This document shows, piece after piece, positions 1 through 5,004 of a stretch of DNA of 7,851 nucleotides. Position 1 is the first letter of the stretch. Each line of letters starts with the position of its first letter. The DNA is from an uncultured bacterium. Its GTDB lineage: Bacteria > Cyanobacteriota > Vampirovibrionia > Gastranaerophilales > Gastranaerophilaceae. The translations under genes were made by a program, and so were the position numbers. Location of the stretch: NCBI GenBank assembly GCA_900556295.1, contig USOK01000070.1, forward strand, positions 1 to 7,851, in the 5' to 3' direction. Below the pieces are notes generated by a model. It did no database searches. It was not told the DNA's origin and saw only the letters and a list, made by a program, of their open reading frames with translations.

Positions 1-2
1 TA

Positions 3-182
3 GAGAACGGAGATAAGATAAAAATTGATATTCCAAACAGAACAATGGAACTTTTGGTTAACGAAGCCACCCTTGACAATCGTCGGAAAAACTTAAAACC
101 ATTTGAACCTAAAGTCAAATCCGGCTACTTGTACAAATATGCTAAAAATGTGCAAGACGCCTCACACGGAGCAATAGTCTAA
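3..182 (+). CDS. ilvD: Dihydroxy-acid dehydratase, C-terminal fragment
   Basis: Only the last 59 codons are present; the gene enters from the left edge and stops at TAA 180-182. The peptide reads ENGDKIKIDIPNRTMELLV, then a DNRRKNLKPFEPKVKSGYL stretch, and ends YAKNVQDASHGAIV. This matches the well-conserved tail of IlvD/Edd-family dehydratases (G-D-x-I-x-I-D-I-P-N-R, then a P-x-x-K-x-G-Y-L-x-x-Y-A-x-x-V-x-x-A-S-x-G-A-V pattern). IlvD uses an Fe-S cluster to dehydrate dihydroxy acids to 2-keto acids in cytosolic valine, leucine and isoleucine synthesis. The catalytic and cluster residues lie outside the window. The next gene starts about 20 nt downstream with no terminator between, so the two are probably co-transcribed. 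Confidence 0.9.
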   Translation, partial: ENGDKIKIDIPNRTMELLVNEATLDNRRKNLKPFEPKVKSGYLYKYAKNVQDASHGAIV

Positions 183-202
183 ATTTGTGTTATCATGAAG
201 TT

Positions 203-1276
203 ATGCACAAGTTGGAAGATTTTAGAAACGAAATTAGCAAATGTTCGAAATGCGGATTGTGTCAGTCGGTTTGCCCGATTTACAAATTGACAGGGAACGA
301 TTGCGCTGTTTCTCGTGGAAAATTTATTATGCTCGATGGAGTTTTAAAAGGCGATTTAAAACTCAATAAAACCATAAACAAATACCTCGATTTATGCCTA
401 AAATGTGACAAATGCTCAAATTTTTGTCCAAGTGCGATTGATGTTTGCAAAATCTTTGAAACTGCCAAATACGAATACGCCCAGAATTCGTTTTGGAGCA
501 AATTCGTTTTCTTTTTAGAATCAAAATTTGTATTCGGAAATTTCTTAAAATTAATGAAGATTTTTTCTGACTCAAAGAAAAGAAAGAAAACACAAAACAC
601 AAACTTAAAACTTTTATATTTTAAAGGTTGTGTAAACAACATTTATCCTCAAGCAGATAAATTTTTGCATAAACTTTTTGACAATTCTAATATTGAAATT
701 ATTGAAAAAGATTTTGATTGTTGCGGTTTACCTTTTTTGTCAAGCGGGAATTTAGAAAGATTTGAAGAAGTAAAAAAACACAATCTTGCACTTATGGACT
801 GCGATTTTGATTATATCTTGACCGACTGCGCAAGCTGCGAAAGTACGTTAAAAAAATACGCAAAAGCAAAATTTATCAATCTTGGCGAACTGATTGCACA
901 ACAGAATATAAAATTCAAATTTGAAAAACCGATAAAAGTAACATTCCACAAGCCTTGTCACCTCGCAAATGATGATTTTTGGTTAAAAATTATTGAAAAT
1001 TGTGAAAATGTTGAATACGTAAAAATGAATGATTATGATGAGTGCTGTGGATTTTCGGGAGAATTTGCAATAAAAAATCATAAAATATCACAAGAATTAT
1101 CTAAGCAAAAAGCACAAAATGCAATTGCTACAGGTGCAGACTACATCGTTACAACTTGTCCTGCGTGCGTTTTGGGGATAAAGCAAGGATTGATTGGTAT
1201 AAAAAATGTCCCGAAAGTGCTTTCGTTAAGCGATTTTTTAAATATGGGAACATTTCCCCAGCACCCGCACTCGTAA
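203..1276 (+). CDS. GlcF-like (Fe-S)-binding oxidoreductase subunit with two CCG domains
   Basis: The protein has 357 residues when counted from ATG 203. An in-frame TTG at 185 would add six; neither start has a convincing Shine-Dalgarno, and ATG was preferred. Numbered from ATG 203, the domains are: a first ferredoxin motif C14-x2-C17-x2-C20-x3-C24-P; the sequence VSRGKFIML, typical after it in GlcF; a second motif C65-x2-C68-x2-C71-x3-C75-P; then two cysteine-rich CCG domains with C143, C173-C174-G, C209-x2-C212 and C252, C281-C282-G, C319-x2-C322. This is the layout of glycolate oxidase subunit GlcF and related lactate/glycerol-3-phosphate dehydrogenase electron-transfer subunits, which pass electrons from a flavoprotein partner to quinones at the membrane. 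It is somewhat shorter than typical GlcF (about 400 aa). No flavoprotein partner (GlcD-like) is in view, so the substrate is unknown. The last nine residues (GTFPQHPHS) run into a GC-rich structured patch and look acquired. Confidence 0.8.
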   Translation: MHKLEDFRNEISKCSKCGLCQSVCPIYKLTGNDCAVSRGKFIMLDGVLKGDLKLNKTINKYLDLCLKCDKCSNFCPSAIDVCKIFETAKYEYAQNSFWSKFVFFLESKFVFGNFLKLMKIFSDSKKRKKTQNTNLKLLYFKGCVNNIYPQADKFLHKLFDNSNIEIIEKDFDCCGLPFLSSGNLERFEEVKKHNLALMDCDFDYILTDCASCESTLKKYAKAKFINLGELIAQQNIKFKFEKPIKVTFHKPCHLANDDFWLKIIENCENVEYVKMNDYDECCGFSGEFAIKNHKISQELSKQKAQNAIATGADYIVTTCPACVLGIKQGLIGIKNVPKVLSLSDFLNMGTFPQHPHS

Positions 1277-1327
1277 CACTCACTATTCATTCGTGAACAA
1301 CTGCTCCCTCCAAAGGGGTGAGGAAAA
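1246..1327. repeat. GC-rich patch with three short hairpins after the GlcF-like gene
   Basis: Three small inverted repeats follow each other: GGGAA-cat-TTCCC (1246-1258, inside the end of the coding region); TTCA-ttcg-TGAA (1286-1297, a UUCG tetraloop as RNA); and CTCCCTCC-aaa-GGGGTGAG (1304-1322, one mismatch and one G-U pair). No T-run follows on either strand, so it is not a standard terminator. The patch is richer in G+C than its surroundings. Its right edge, GGGTGAGGAAAA (1316-1327), nearly repeats GGGTGGGGAAAA at 2593-2604. It may be a remnant of a dispersed intergenic repeat; that is inference. Confidence 0.4.
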
Positions 1328-1353
1328 ATTCGAAAATATAACTAGATAACAAA

Positions 1354-1569
1354 TTAATTAGTCCAAACAGAATTAAGTTCAATATTAAGAGCTATACAGA
1401 TTTTAACAACAATTACAATAGTCGGATTAGCTTTTCGATTTTCAATCATATTGAGATACTTTGTAGAAATATCAACCATTTCAGCAAGTTTTTCCTGCGA
1501 AAGTCTTTTTCTAAGACGCTCTATCCTAATATTATCGGCAACTCTTTCTAAAATCAATTTATCATCCAT
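1354..1569 (-). CDS. Small XRE-family helix-turn-helix transcriptional regulator
   Basis: A 71-residue protein that is essentially one Cro/C1-type HTH domain. Helices 2-3 cover about residues 23-45: LSQEKLAEMVDIS, then TKYLNMIENRKANPT. The Q25/L28/A29 positions, the Y-L-x-x-I-E-N recognition helix and the P49 after it match the XRE family pattern, as does the C-terminal IALNIEL segment. There is no sensor or oligomerisation domain, so it probably acts as a dimeric DNA-binding repressor or activator with no visible ligand. No good Shine-Dalgarno precedes the ATG. It is divergent from the pilin-like gene across 178 bp that contain a perfect palindrome (1607-1627), which makes autoregulation and control of the neighbour plausible. 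No toxin partner is seen. Confidence 0.85.
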   Translation of the reverse strand: MDDKLILERVADNIRIERLRKRLSQEKLAEMVDISTKYLNMIENRKANPTIVIVVKICIALNIELNSVWTN

Positions 1570-1606
1570 ACCAATATACTACGCAACTTGACAGATATAA
1601 TGTATC

Positions 1607-1627
1607 CATTATAATTTAATTATAATG
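1607..1627. promoter_or_regulatory. Perfect 10-bp inverted repeat, candidate operator
   Basis: CATTATAATT-T-AATTATAATG is a perfect palindrome with a 1-nt centre, lying 38 bp upstream of the XRE gene start and about 120 bp upstream of the pilin-like gene. The heptamer TATAATG also occurs at 1596-1602 and 1705-1711. Each arm contains a TATAAT hexamer, so the site may double as a -10 element; no well-spaced -35 was found for the XRE gene. AT-rich DNA raises the chance of accidental palindromes, so the operator role is inferred. Confidence 0.4.
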
Positions 1628-1682
1628 AACTATATTTCAACAAATAGAAATATAATTTGTTTTATGGAAATATATTGCGGTG

Positions 1683-1710
1683 TTGAAAAATATCTAAAAC
1701 CGGGTATAAT
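1683..1710 (+). promoter_or_regulatory. Sigma-70-type promoter of the pilin-like gene
   Basis: A -35 TTGAAA (1683-1688) and a perfect -10 TATAAT (1705-1710) are separated by 16 bp, with a leader of about 30 nt to ATG 1748. A Shine-Dalgarno-like AAAGAGG (1737-1743) sits 4 nt before the start. Confidence 0.65.
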
Positions 1711-1747
1711 GAGAAGTACATCATCACGTTGGTAAGAAAGAGGTTTT

Positions 1748-2512
1748 ATGAAGTTTAAAGCGTTCACATTGGCTGAAGTCTTAATAACGCTTGGAATTAT
1801 TGGTATTGTAGCAGCATTAACAATCCCGAGTATTATTTCGGCATACAGAAAAAAAGTAACTGAAACAAAATTAAAACAAACATATTCAATATTATCAACA
1901 GCATTGACTAATGCAGAAGCTCAATTAGGAGAACCTTATCATATTTATTATAATGAAGATCAATGCCCACAAAATACTTTTTATTGTCACGACGACTTAT
2001 TATACCAAGATTTTATAAAACCTTATGTTTCAGAAAATGTAAAAGAAATAAATACAAATGCGAATAGCAGTGCATGTTGGGCAAACATAAATCCACCAAG
2101 AAATGCTTTTATACTTTTTGGCAAATGTGCAATTTTTCCAAATGGCACCAGTATTGTAATATATAATGCAACTATTCATGTTATTACTGACCCTTATAGT
2201 TCAAAAAAAATATCTCTTACTCCAGGAAAAAATTTATTTAATGTTGGTCCTATTTTTTCACAATGCACAGGAATTCCTACGAAATATTGTTTGAATAATG
2301 TTCCGCATGTATTAGCTCCATTTCATCAAATTGACGATCCAGGGTTAGGGTATATATATACAATAAGATATCGTGGGAAGTTCACAAATGAACAAATGAA
2401 AGAAAACTGCTCAAAGACTTCTAACGAATATGCAACTCGAGCAGCCTACTGTTTCCAAATGTACTTGGAAAATAATTTTACGTTCCCAAAAGACTATCCA
2501 ATACGGTTTTAA
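1748..2512 (+). CDS. Type IV pilin-like / pseudopilin protein with N-terminal methylation motif
   Basis: A 254-residue protein with a very short basic leader (MKFKA), then FTLAEVLITLGIIGIVAALT, the hydrophobic N-terminal helix of prepilins. F6 would be +1 and E10 the conserved Glu at +5. The residue before the cleavage site is Ala5 instead of the usual Gly. After the helix comes the polar YRKKVTETKLKQTYSILSTAL stalk, then a globular domain with eight cysteines (73, 80, 110, 127, 173, 181, 221, 235) that could form disulfides outside the membrane. The end, YCFQMYLENNFTFPKDYPIRF, resembles the xxC....NxxxxPxDYP tail common in Gastranaerophilales prepilin-like proteins (recalled, not searched). 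Such proteins are processed by a prepilin peptidase and assembled by type IV pilus or type II secretion machinery; none of that machinery is in the window, so the exact role (minor pilin or pseudopilin) is open. It has its own promoter and terminator and stands alone. Confidence 0.8.
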   Translation: MKFKAFTLAEVLITLGIIGIVAALTIPSIISAYRKKVTETKLKQTYSILSTALTNAEAQLGEPYHIYYNEDQCPQNTFYCHDDLLYQDFIKPYVSENVKEINTNANSSACWANINPPRNAFILFGKCAIFPNGTSIVIYNATIHVITDPYSSKKISLTPGKNLFNVGPIFSQCTGIPTKYCLNNVPHVLAPFHQIDDPGLGYIYTIRYRGKFTNEQMKENCSKTSNEYATRAAYCFQMYLENNFTFPKDYPIRF

Positions 2513-2520
2513 AAAAGTAA

Positions 2521-2545
2521 GGCGGGATAAATCTCCCGCCTTTTT
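2521..2545 (+). terminator. Intrinsic terminator after the pilin-like gene
   Basis: Perfect stem GGCGGGA (2521-2527) / TCCCGCC (2534-2540) with a 6-nt loop, followed by TTTTT. On the minus strand the stem is followed by TTACTTTTTT, so it could also stop transcripts coming from proC. Confidence 0.9.
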
Positions 2546-2563
2546 AAATATTATCATATATAT

Positions 2564-2591
2564 TTATTTACCCAACTCGCTAGTTCTTAGT
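2564..2591 (-). repeat. Diverged second copy of the proC 3' end
   Basis: Read on the minus strand, this 28-nt stretch encodes T-S-E-L-G-K-stop. The proC end at 2631-2660 encodes A-S-E-L-G-K-stop. Differences fall mainly at synonymous positions (GAA/GAG, CTA/TTG, GGA/GGT, TAG/TAA). The two copies are separated by about 40 bp that hold the hairpin at 2594-2619. It may be a displaced old gene end or an att-like direct repeat; that is inference. Confidence 0.5.
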
Positions 2592-2593
2592 AG

Positions 2594-2619
2594 GGTGGGG
2601 AAAACGGAGTGTCCCCACC
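2594..2619. repeat. GC-rich hairpin downstream of proC
   Basis: GGTGGGGA (2594-2601) and TCCCCACC (2612-2619) form a perfect 8-bp stem with a 10-nt loop. The plus strand continues with ATTTCTCTTTT, only loosely terminator-like; on the minus strand, the sense of proC, no T-run follows. It may be an RNA 3'-end stabiliser or a small dispersed repeat. Confidence 0.5.
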
Positions 2620-2630
2620 ATTTCTCTTTT

Positions 2631-3443
2631 CTATTTTCCTAGTTCGCTAGCTTTTTTAGTGGTTTGATCGATTACATCATAGAACAATTTGTCTGAATGT
2701 TCGTCGTTCATTACAGAAATTCCTACAAATGTGCAACCACCTTTTGTTGCGACGTTATCTATCAACGTTTGAACAGGAATTTCACCTCTCTGCATAACCA
2801 TTTTAGCTGAGCCGATTGCGGTTTGAGTTGCTAGTTCAAGAGATTTGTCATAATCAAGTCCTAGTTTTTCGCCTGCACGAGCCATATCTTCAATAACTTT
2901 ATAGAAAAACGCCGGACCTGAACCGGAAATTGCTGTTACAATATCCATTTGAGATTCTGATACTTCGATGGCTTTACCGATATTTGAAAGAAGTTCAATA
3001 ACAAATTCTGCATCTTCTTCACTTGCGTAAGCTCCTTTGCATACTCCACTCATACCTTCAAGCACAAGTGCCGGAGTGTTTGGCATTACGCGAACAACTC
3101 TTTGCATACCGATAATTTTTTCTATTTTAGATGTTGTAACACCTGCGCAAATAGAAACTAAAAGTTTGTCAGGAGTTAATTCGTTTTTAATTTCTTCTAA
3201 AACAGCCGGTTCGTAGTTTGGTTTTGTTGCAATGAAAATAACATCACTTTCCATAACAAGTGCGCGATTGTCTGTGATTACGTCAATTCCGAGTCTTTGT
3301 GAAGCTAATTCTGCAATCTCACAATTTACTTCTGACCCTTTAATATTTTCTTTTGGCAAAAATTTTGAAGAAATTGTGCCTTTAATGATGGCACTAGCCA
3401 TTTTACCACATCCAATAAAACCAATTTTACATTTTTTGTTCAT
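2631..3443 (-). CDS. proC: Pyrroline-5-carboxylate reductase
   Basis: A 270-residue protein, the usual family length. It reduces 1-pyrroline-5-carboxylate to L-proline with NAD(P)H, the last step of proline synthesis in the cytosol. Visible hallmarks are the Rossmann-fold nucleotide loop GFIGCGKMA (8-16), IATKP (71-75), VRVMPNTPA (117-125), and the all-alpha C-terminal dimerisation domain with AISGSGPAFFY (171-181). The substrate loop reads VATKGGCT (231-238) where many ProC proteins have V-x-S-P-G-G-T-T, so Pro and the first Thr are replaced by Lys and Cys. This is a tolerated but notable variant. The start ATG is preceded on the minus strand by AGAGGGGCAGG, a purine-rich ribosome-binding region. 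It is divergent from rpmH. Just past its stop lies a second copy of its last codons. Confidence 0.95.
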   Translation of the reverse strand: MNKKCKIGFIGCGKMASAIIKGTISSKFLPKENIKGSEVNCEIAELASQRLGIDVITDNRALVMESDVIFIATKPNYEPAVLEEIKNELTPDKLLVSICAGVTTSKIEKIIGMQRVVRVMPNTPALVLEGMSGVCKGAYASEEDAEFVIELLSNIGKAIEVSESQMDIVTAISGSGPAFFYKVIEDMARAGEKLGLDYDKSLELATQTAIGSAKMVMQRGEIPVQTLIDNVATKGGCTFVGISVMNDEHSDKLFYDVIDQTTKKASELGK

Positions 3444-3470
3444 ATTATTTAACCTGCCCCTCTTTTTTGG

Positions 3471-3499
3471 TTGACTAAATAGTTTTTTTAATTTACATT
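3471..3499 (+). promoter_or_regulatory. Candidate promoter of rpmH
   Basis: TTGACT (3471-3476), a 17-bp spacer and TACATT (3494-3499) would start transcription near 3506, about 35 nt before rpmH. The -35 matches consensus at 5 of 6 positions and the -10 at 4 of 6. Confidence 0.45.
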
Positions 3500-3502
3500 G
3501 GA

Positions 3503-3508
3503 ATTATA
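3503..3508 (-). promoter_or_regulatory. Candidate -10 element of proC
   Basis: ATTATA on the plus strand is a perfect TATAAT on the minus strand, about 60 bp upstream of the proC start. The expected -35 region is poor. It lies directly beside the proposed rpmH -10, so the two divergent promoters would overlap. Confidence 0.35.
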
Positions 3509-3540
3509 CGACAAATATAAATTAAAAGGAATAAAGAAAA

Positions 3541-3693
3541 ATGAGACGTACACTAGAAGGAACAAAAATTAAAAGACAACACGTAAGCGGATTTAGAGCT
3601 AGAATGGCAACACCTGGCGGACAAGAAGTTTTGAACAGACGTCGTGCTAAAGGTCGTCATAAATTAGCTATCTCTGCTAAAAAACGTGCTTAA
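3541..3693 (+). CDS. rpmH: Large ribosomal subunit protein bL34
   Basis: A 50-residue, very basic protein beginning MRRTLEGTKIKRQHVSGFRA and continuing RMATPGGQEVLNRRRAKGRH. The G-F-R-A-R-M core and the L-N-R-R-R-A-K-G-R-x-x-L tail are the signature of bL34, which binds 23S rRNA in the large subunit. The TLEGTKIKR start is closer to the cyanobacterial form (T-L-G-G-T-x-R-K-R) than to the proteobacterial one. A Shine-Dalgarno AAAGGA (3525-3530) lies 10 nt before the ATG. rnpA follows 193 bp later in the same direction, the classic rpmH-rnpA pairing, though the spacer is unusually long and structured. Confidence 0.97.
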   Translation: MRRTLEGTKIKRQHVSGFRARMATPGGQEVLNRRRAKGRHKLAISAKKRA

Positions 3694-3758
3694 TTGTAGG
3701 CATTCTGCGGGAATGATATTTTACCCCCAAAGAATCTTCAATTAGTAAAAATACTTCA

Positions 3759-3793
3759 AATACAGCAGGTCTTTTATTTGGACATGCTGTATT
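3759..3793 (+). promoter_or_regulatory. Stem-loop in the rpmH-rnpA spacer
   Basis: AATACAGCA (3759-3767) pairs with TGCTGTATT (3785-3793). After one G/A mismatch, GTC (3769-3771) pairs with GAC (3781-3783) around a 9-nt loop. This gives 12 base pairs in total. No T-run follows, so it is not a standard terminator; it could be an RNase processing site or part of an mRNA leader for rnpA. Confidence 0.5.
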
Positions 3794-3834
3794 GTTGTGA
3801 GTAGATGAGCGATTTGTTATTTAGGTTGCCCACT

Positions 3835-3872
3835 CGAAATCATAGATTTCGGTTCTCCCGCAAATGGAGAAC
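3835..3872 (+). promoter_or_regulatory. Two abutting stem-loops just before rnpA
   Basis: CGAAATC-ata-GATTTCG (3835-3851) is followed with no gap by GTTCTCC-cgcaaat-GGAGAAC (3852-3872). Both stems are perfect 7-bp pairings and the second ends 14 nt before the rnpA ATG. The GGAGA inside the second stem is the only Shine-Dalgarno-like sequence nearby, but it sits 16 nt from the ATG, further than usual. The pair could control rnpA translation or mRNA cleavage; that is inference. Confidence 0.5.
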
Positions 3873-3886
3873 ATGAAAGTTTTCAG

Positions 3887-4243
3887 ATGTTACCAAAACA
3901 ATTCAGATTAAAAAATAAAATGGCATTTTCTGCCACATATAGAGTAAAAAACTCCTCTCACAAGGGCGGAGTAACTTTGTTTGCCGGAATTTCCAAAAAA
4001 GACGCAGACACTCCAACTAAAGTCGGTTTTGTTGTTTCTAAAAAAACGCACAAAAGAGCTGTAAAAAGAAATCGCCTTAAACGCCTAATGAGAGAAAGTT
4101 ACAGACTTGCATTAAAAAATAATAATCTGGGGAATTCTCAAAACTACTTATCACTTGTTTTTGTCGGTTCAGAACATGCTCTTGGCAAAAATTTTGCCGA
4201 AATTCAAAATATAATTAATAATCTTATACAAAGGCTAAAATAA
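3887..4243 (+). CDS. rnpA: Ribonuclease P protein component
   Basis: A 118-residue basic protein, the normal size for RnpA, which helps the RNase P RNA bind and cleave the 5' leader of precursor tRNAs. The start MLPKQFRLKNKMAF matches the L-P-x-x-x-R-L-x-x-x-x-x-F opening of the family. The RNA-binding signature runs from GFVVSKKTHKRAVKRNR to LKRLMRES (47-71), with the RNR motif at 61-63. The C-terminal half (SLVFVGSEHALGKNFAEIQN) matches the usual strand-helix end. No close Shine-Dalgarno is visible; two hairpins lie just upstream. The stop codon overlaps the next start (TAATG), so the downstream unknown gene is probably translationally coupled. In many bacteria yidD and yidC follow rnpA; here they do not. 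Confidence 0.95.
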   Translation: MLPKQFRLKNKMAFSATYRVKNSSHKGGVTLFAGISKKDADTPTKVGFVVSKKTHKRAVKRNRLKRLMRESYRLALKNNNLGNSQNYLSLVFVGSEHALGKNFAEIQNIINNLIQRLK

Positions 4244-4461
4244 TGCTTGAAGGAATTTTTGCAGAAAACGTTCTTAATCATCCTAATGTACGCCCATATC
4301 CACAACAGCCGCAGGAAACTTCCGGCTATTATGTTGGCACACAGGCAATTTTCAGATATTCTTTAAAAAATTCGGATTATCCAACACTAATTATTCCTGA
4401 TCCATTGTTTGACAACGCTGGCGGGATGATTAAACCCGGCTATTATGAACTTGCATTATAG
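4243..4461 (+). CDS. Unknown protein downstream of rnpA, N-terminal part of an interrupted gene
   Basis: A 72-residue ORF starting inside the rnpA stop (TAATG overlap). I do not recognise the family. It begins MLEGIFAENVLNHPNVRPYP, then has a TSGYYVGTQAIFRYS segment and ends MIKPGYYELAL before TAG. Its last codons lie in a 9-bp direct repeat. Deleting 17 bp (4460-4476) joins it in frame to the following ORF, giving ELAL-SDMRDFL and a single 173-residue protein. It is therefore best read as the front half of a gene broken by a small insertion. The tight coupling to rnpA suggests the intact form belongs to the same operon. No signal peptide or membrane segment is visible. Confidence 0.6.
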   Translation: MLEGIFAENVLNHPNVRPYPQQPQETSGYYVGTQAIFRYSLKNSDYPTLIIPDPLFDNAGGMIKPGYYELAL

Positions 4462-4476
4462 ATAATATTGCATTAT
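4451..4476. repeat. 9-bp direct repeat / 17-bp insertion breaking the post-rnpA gene
   Basis: TTGCATTAT occurs at 4451-4459 and 4468-4476 with AGATAATA between. Within it, AGATAAT (4460-4466) is the exact reverse complement of ATTATCT (4472-4478). The copies lie 17 bp apart, so removing one repeat plus the spacer restores the reading frame. The arrangement suggests a slippage or strand-switch mutation at a quasi-palindrome. Confidence 0.6.
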
Positions 4477-4481
4477 CTGAC

Positions 4482-4781
4482 ATGCGCGATTTTTTAATAC
4501 TTATTCAATCAAAAGAACCGATTGCCGTAATTCCTGTAATAAAAATTGAAGAAGATGCTACTGAACAAACCCGTTTAAATAACAAAATCGTAAAAAAAGA
4601 ACTTAAAAAAGAAGCTAAGGCTCGAAAAGACACAAACGAAAAACGAGCTAAAGTCGGCATGCCGGAAGATATTCCACAAATTCATATGGAGGCTTCTATA
4701 GAATATGAACCTAAAGGAAAATATTATCTAATTAAGTACCAAAGAGGCACTATAAAAGCTTGGGGAGCTTTTAAAGGTTAA
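4482..4781 (+). CDS. Unknown protein, C-terminal part of the interrupted post-rnpA gene
   Basis: A 99-residue ORF from ATG 4482, although its frame is open from 4449 and no Shine-Dalgarno precedes the ATG. The order is: a hydrophobic beta-like start (MRDFLILIQSKEPIAVIPVI); a highly charged, probably helical stretch at about residues 30-58 rich in Lys, Glu and Arg; then EASIEYEPKGKYYLIKYQRG and an end at WGAFKG. I do not recognise the family. It is most likely the back half of the gene that begins at 4243, shifted out of frame by 17 bp. It could still be made by reinitiation, since its ATG is 20 nt past the upstream stop. If it is an independent gene, its function is unknown. Confidence 0.6.
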   Translation: MRDFLILIQSKEPIAVIPVIKIEEDATEQTRLNNKIVKKELKKEAKARKDTNEKRAKVGMPEDIPQIHMEASIEYEPKGKYYLIKYQRGTIKAWGAFKG

Positions 4782-4855
4782 AATTTTTATATAAACATTG
4801 TTAATATTTCTTAAAATTTTCTAAAGTTTTGCAATTTTTAAACCGTAAAATACTT

Positions 4856-4923
4856 TATAGAAGTATGTGCAATCATGGAGATTTTTAATTAAATAAGAAA
4901 AGGAGTATAAGCTTATGGTTTAA
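4856..4923 (+). promoter_or_regulatory. Upstream copy of the adhesin promoter/leader, ending in a two-codon ORF
   Basis: TATAG (4856-4860), ATGTGCAA (4865-4872), AAGGAGTAT (4900-4908) and CTTATG (4912-4917) occur in the same order as in the adhesin leader at 5005-5058. A -35-like TTGCAA lies at 4829-4834. Here the ATG is followed by GTT and TAA, so a strong-looking ribosome-binding site leads to a two-residue product. In-frame reading after the stop stays open for 26 codons to TAG 5002-5004, with no resemblance to the adhesin. It is either a relic of a lost tandem adhesin gene or a regulatory leader. Confidence 0.5.
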
Positions 4924-5004
4924 ATAGAAGATAGTGATGAAAAAGTTGATTTAATATTTCGTTACAAATACGCAAATAAATATTTTTTCAGACTTAATAT
5001 TTAG

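Noticed and set aside
280..642. Minus-strand ORFs inside the GlcF-like gene (280-642 and 363-602)
   Set aside because: They are Phe/Ser/Lys-rich shadows of a well-supported coding frame and have no ribosome-binding site or recognisable motif.
1354..1569. Antitoxin of a toxin-antitoxin pair
   Set aside because: The XRE protein has no small toxin-like gene next to it; both neighbours are unrelated in kind and orientation.
2430..2642. Plus-strand ORF running from the pilin-like gene across the terminator toward proC
   Set aside because: It overlaps the pilin frame, reads through a strong terminator and a hairpin, and has no protein-like features.
3232..3474. Plus-strand ORF antisense to the 5' end of proC
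   Set aside because: It lies almost wholly inside the clear proC frame and reads as its antisense shadow.
3701..3720. Weak hairpin CATTC-tgcgg-GAATG after rpmH as a terminator
   Set aside because: The stem has only 5-6 pairs and the following sequence is not a clean T-run.
3873..3911. Possible 12-codon leader peptide (ATG 3873) overlapping the rnpA start
   Set aside because: The GGAGA is only two bases from this ATG, too close for normal initiation, and the peptide has no telling composition.
4937..4954. MKKLI micro-ORF in the adhesin upstream region
   Set aside because: It has five codons with no Shine-Dalgarno before the ATG, so it is easily a chance match to a signal-peptide-like start.
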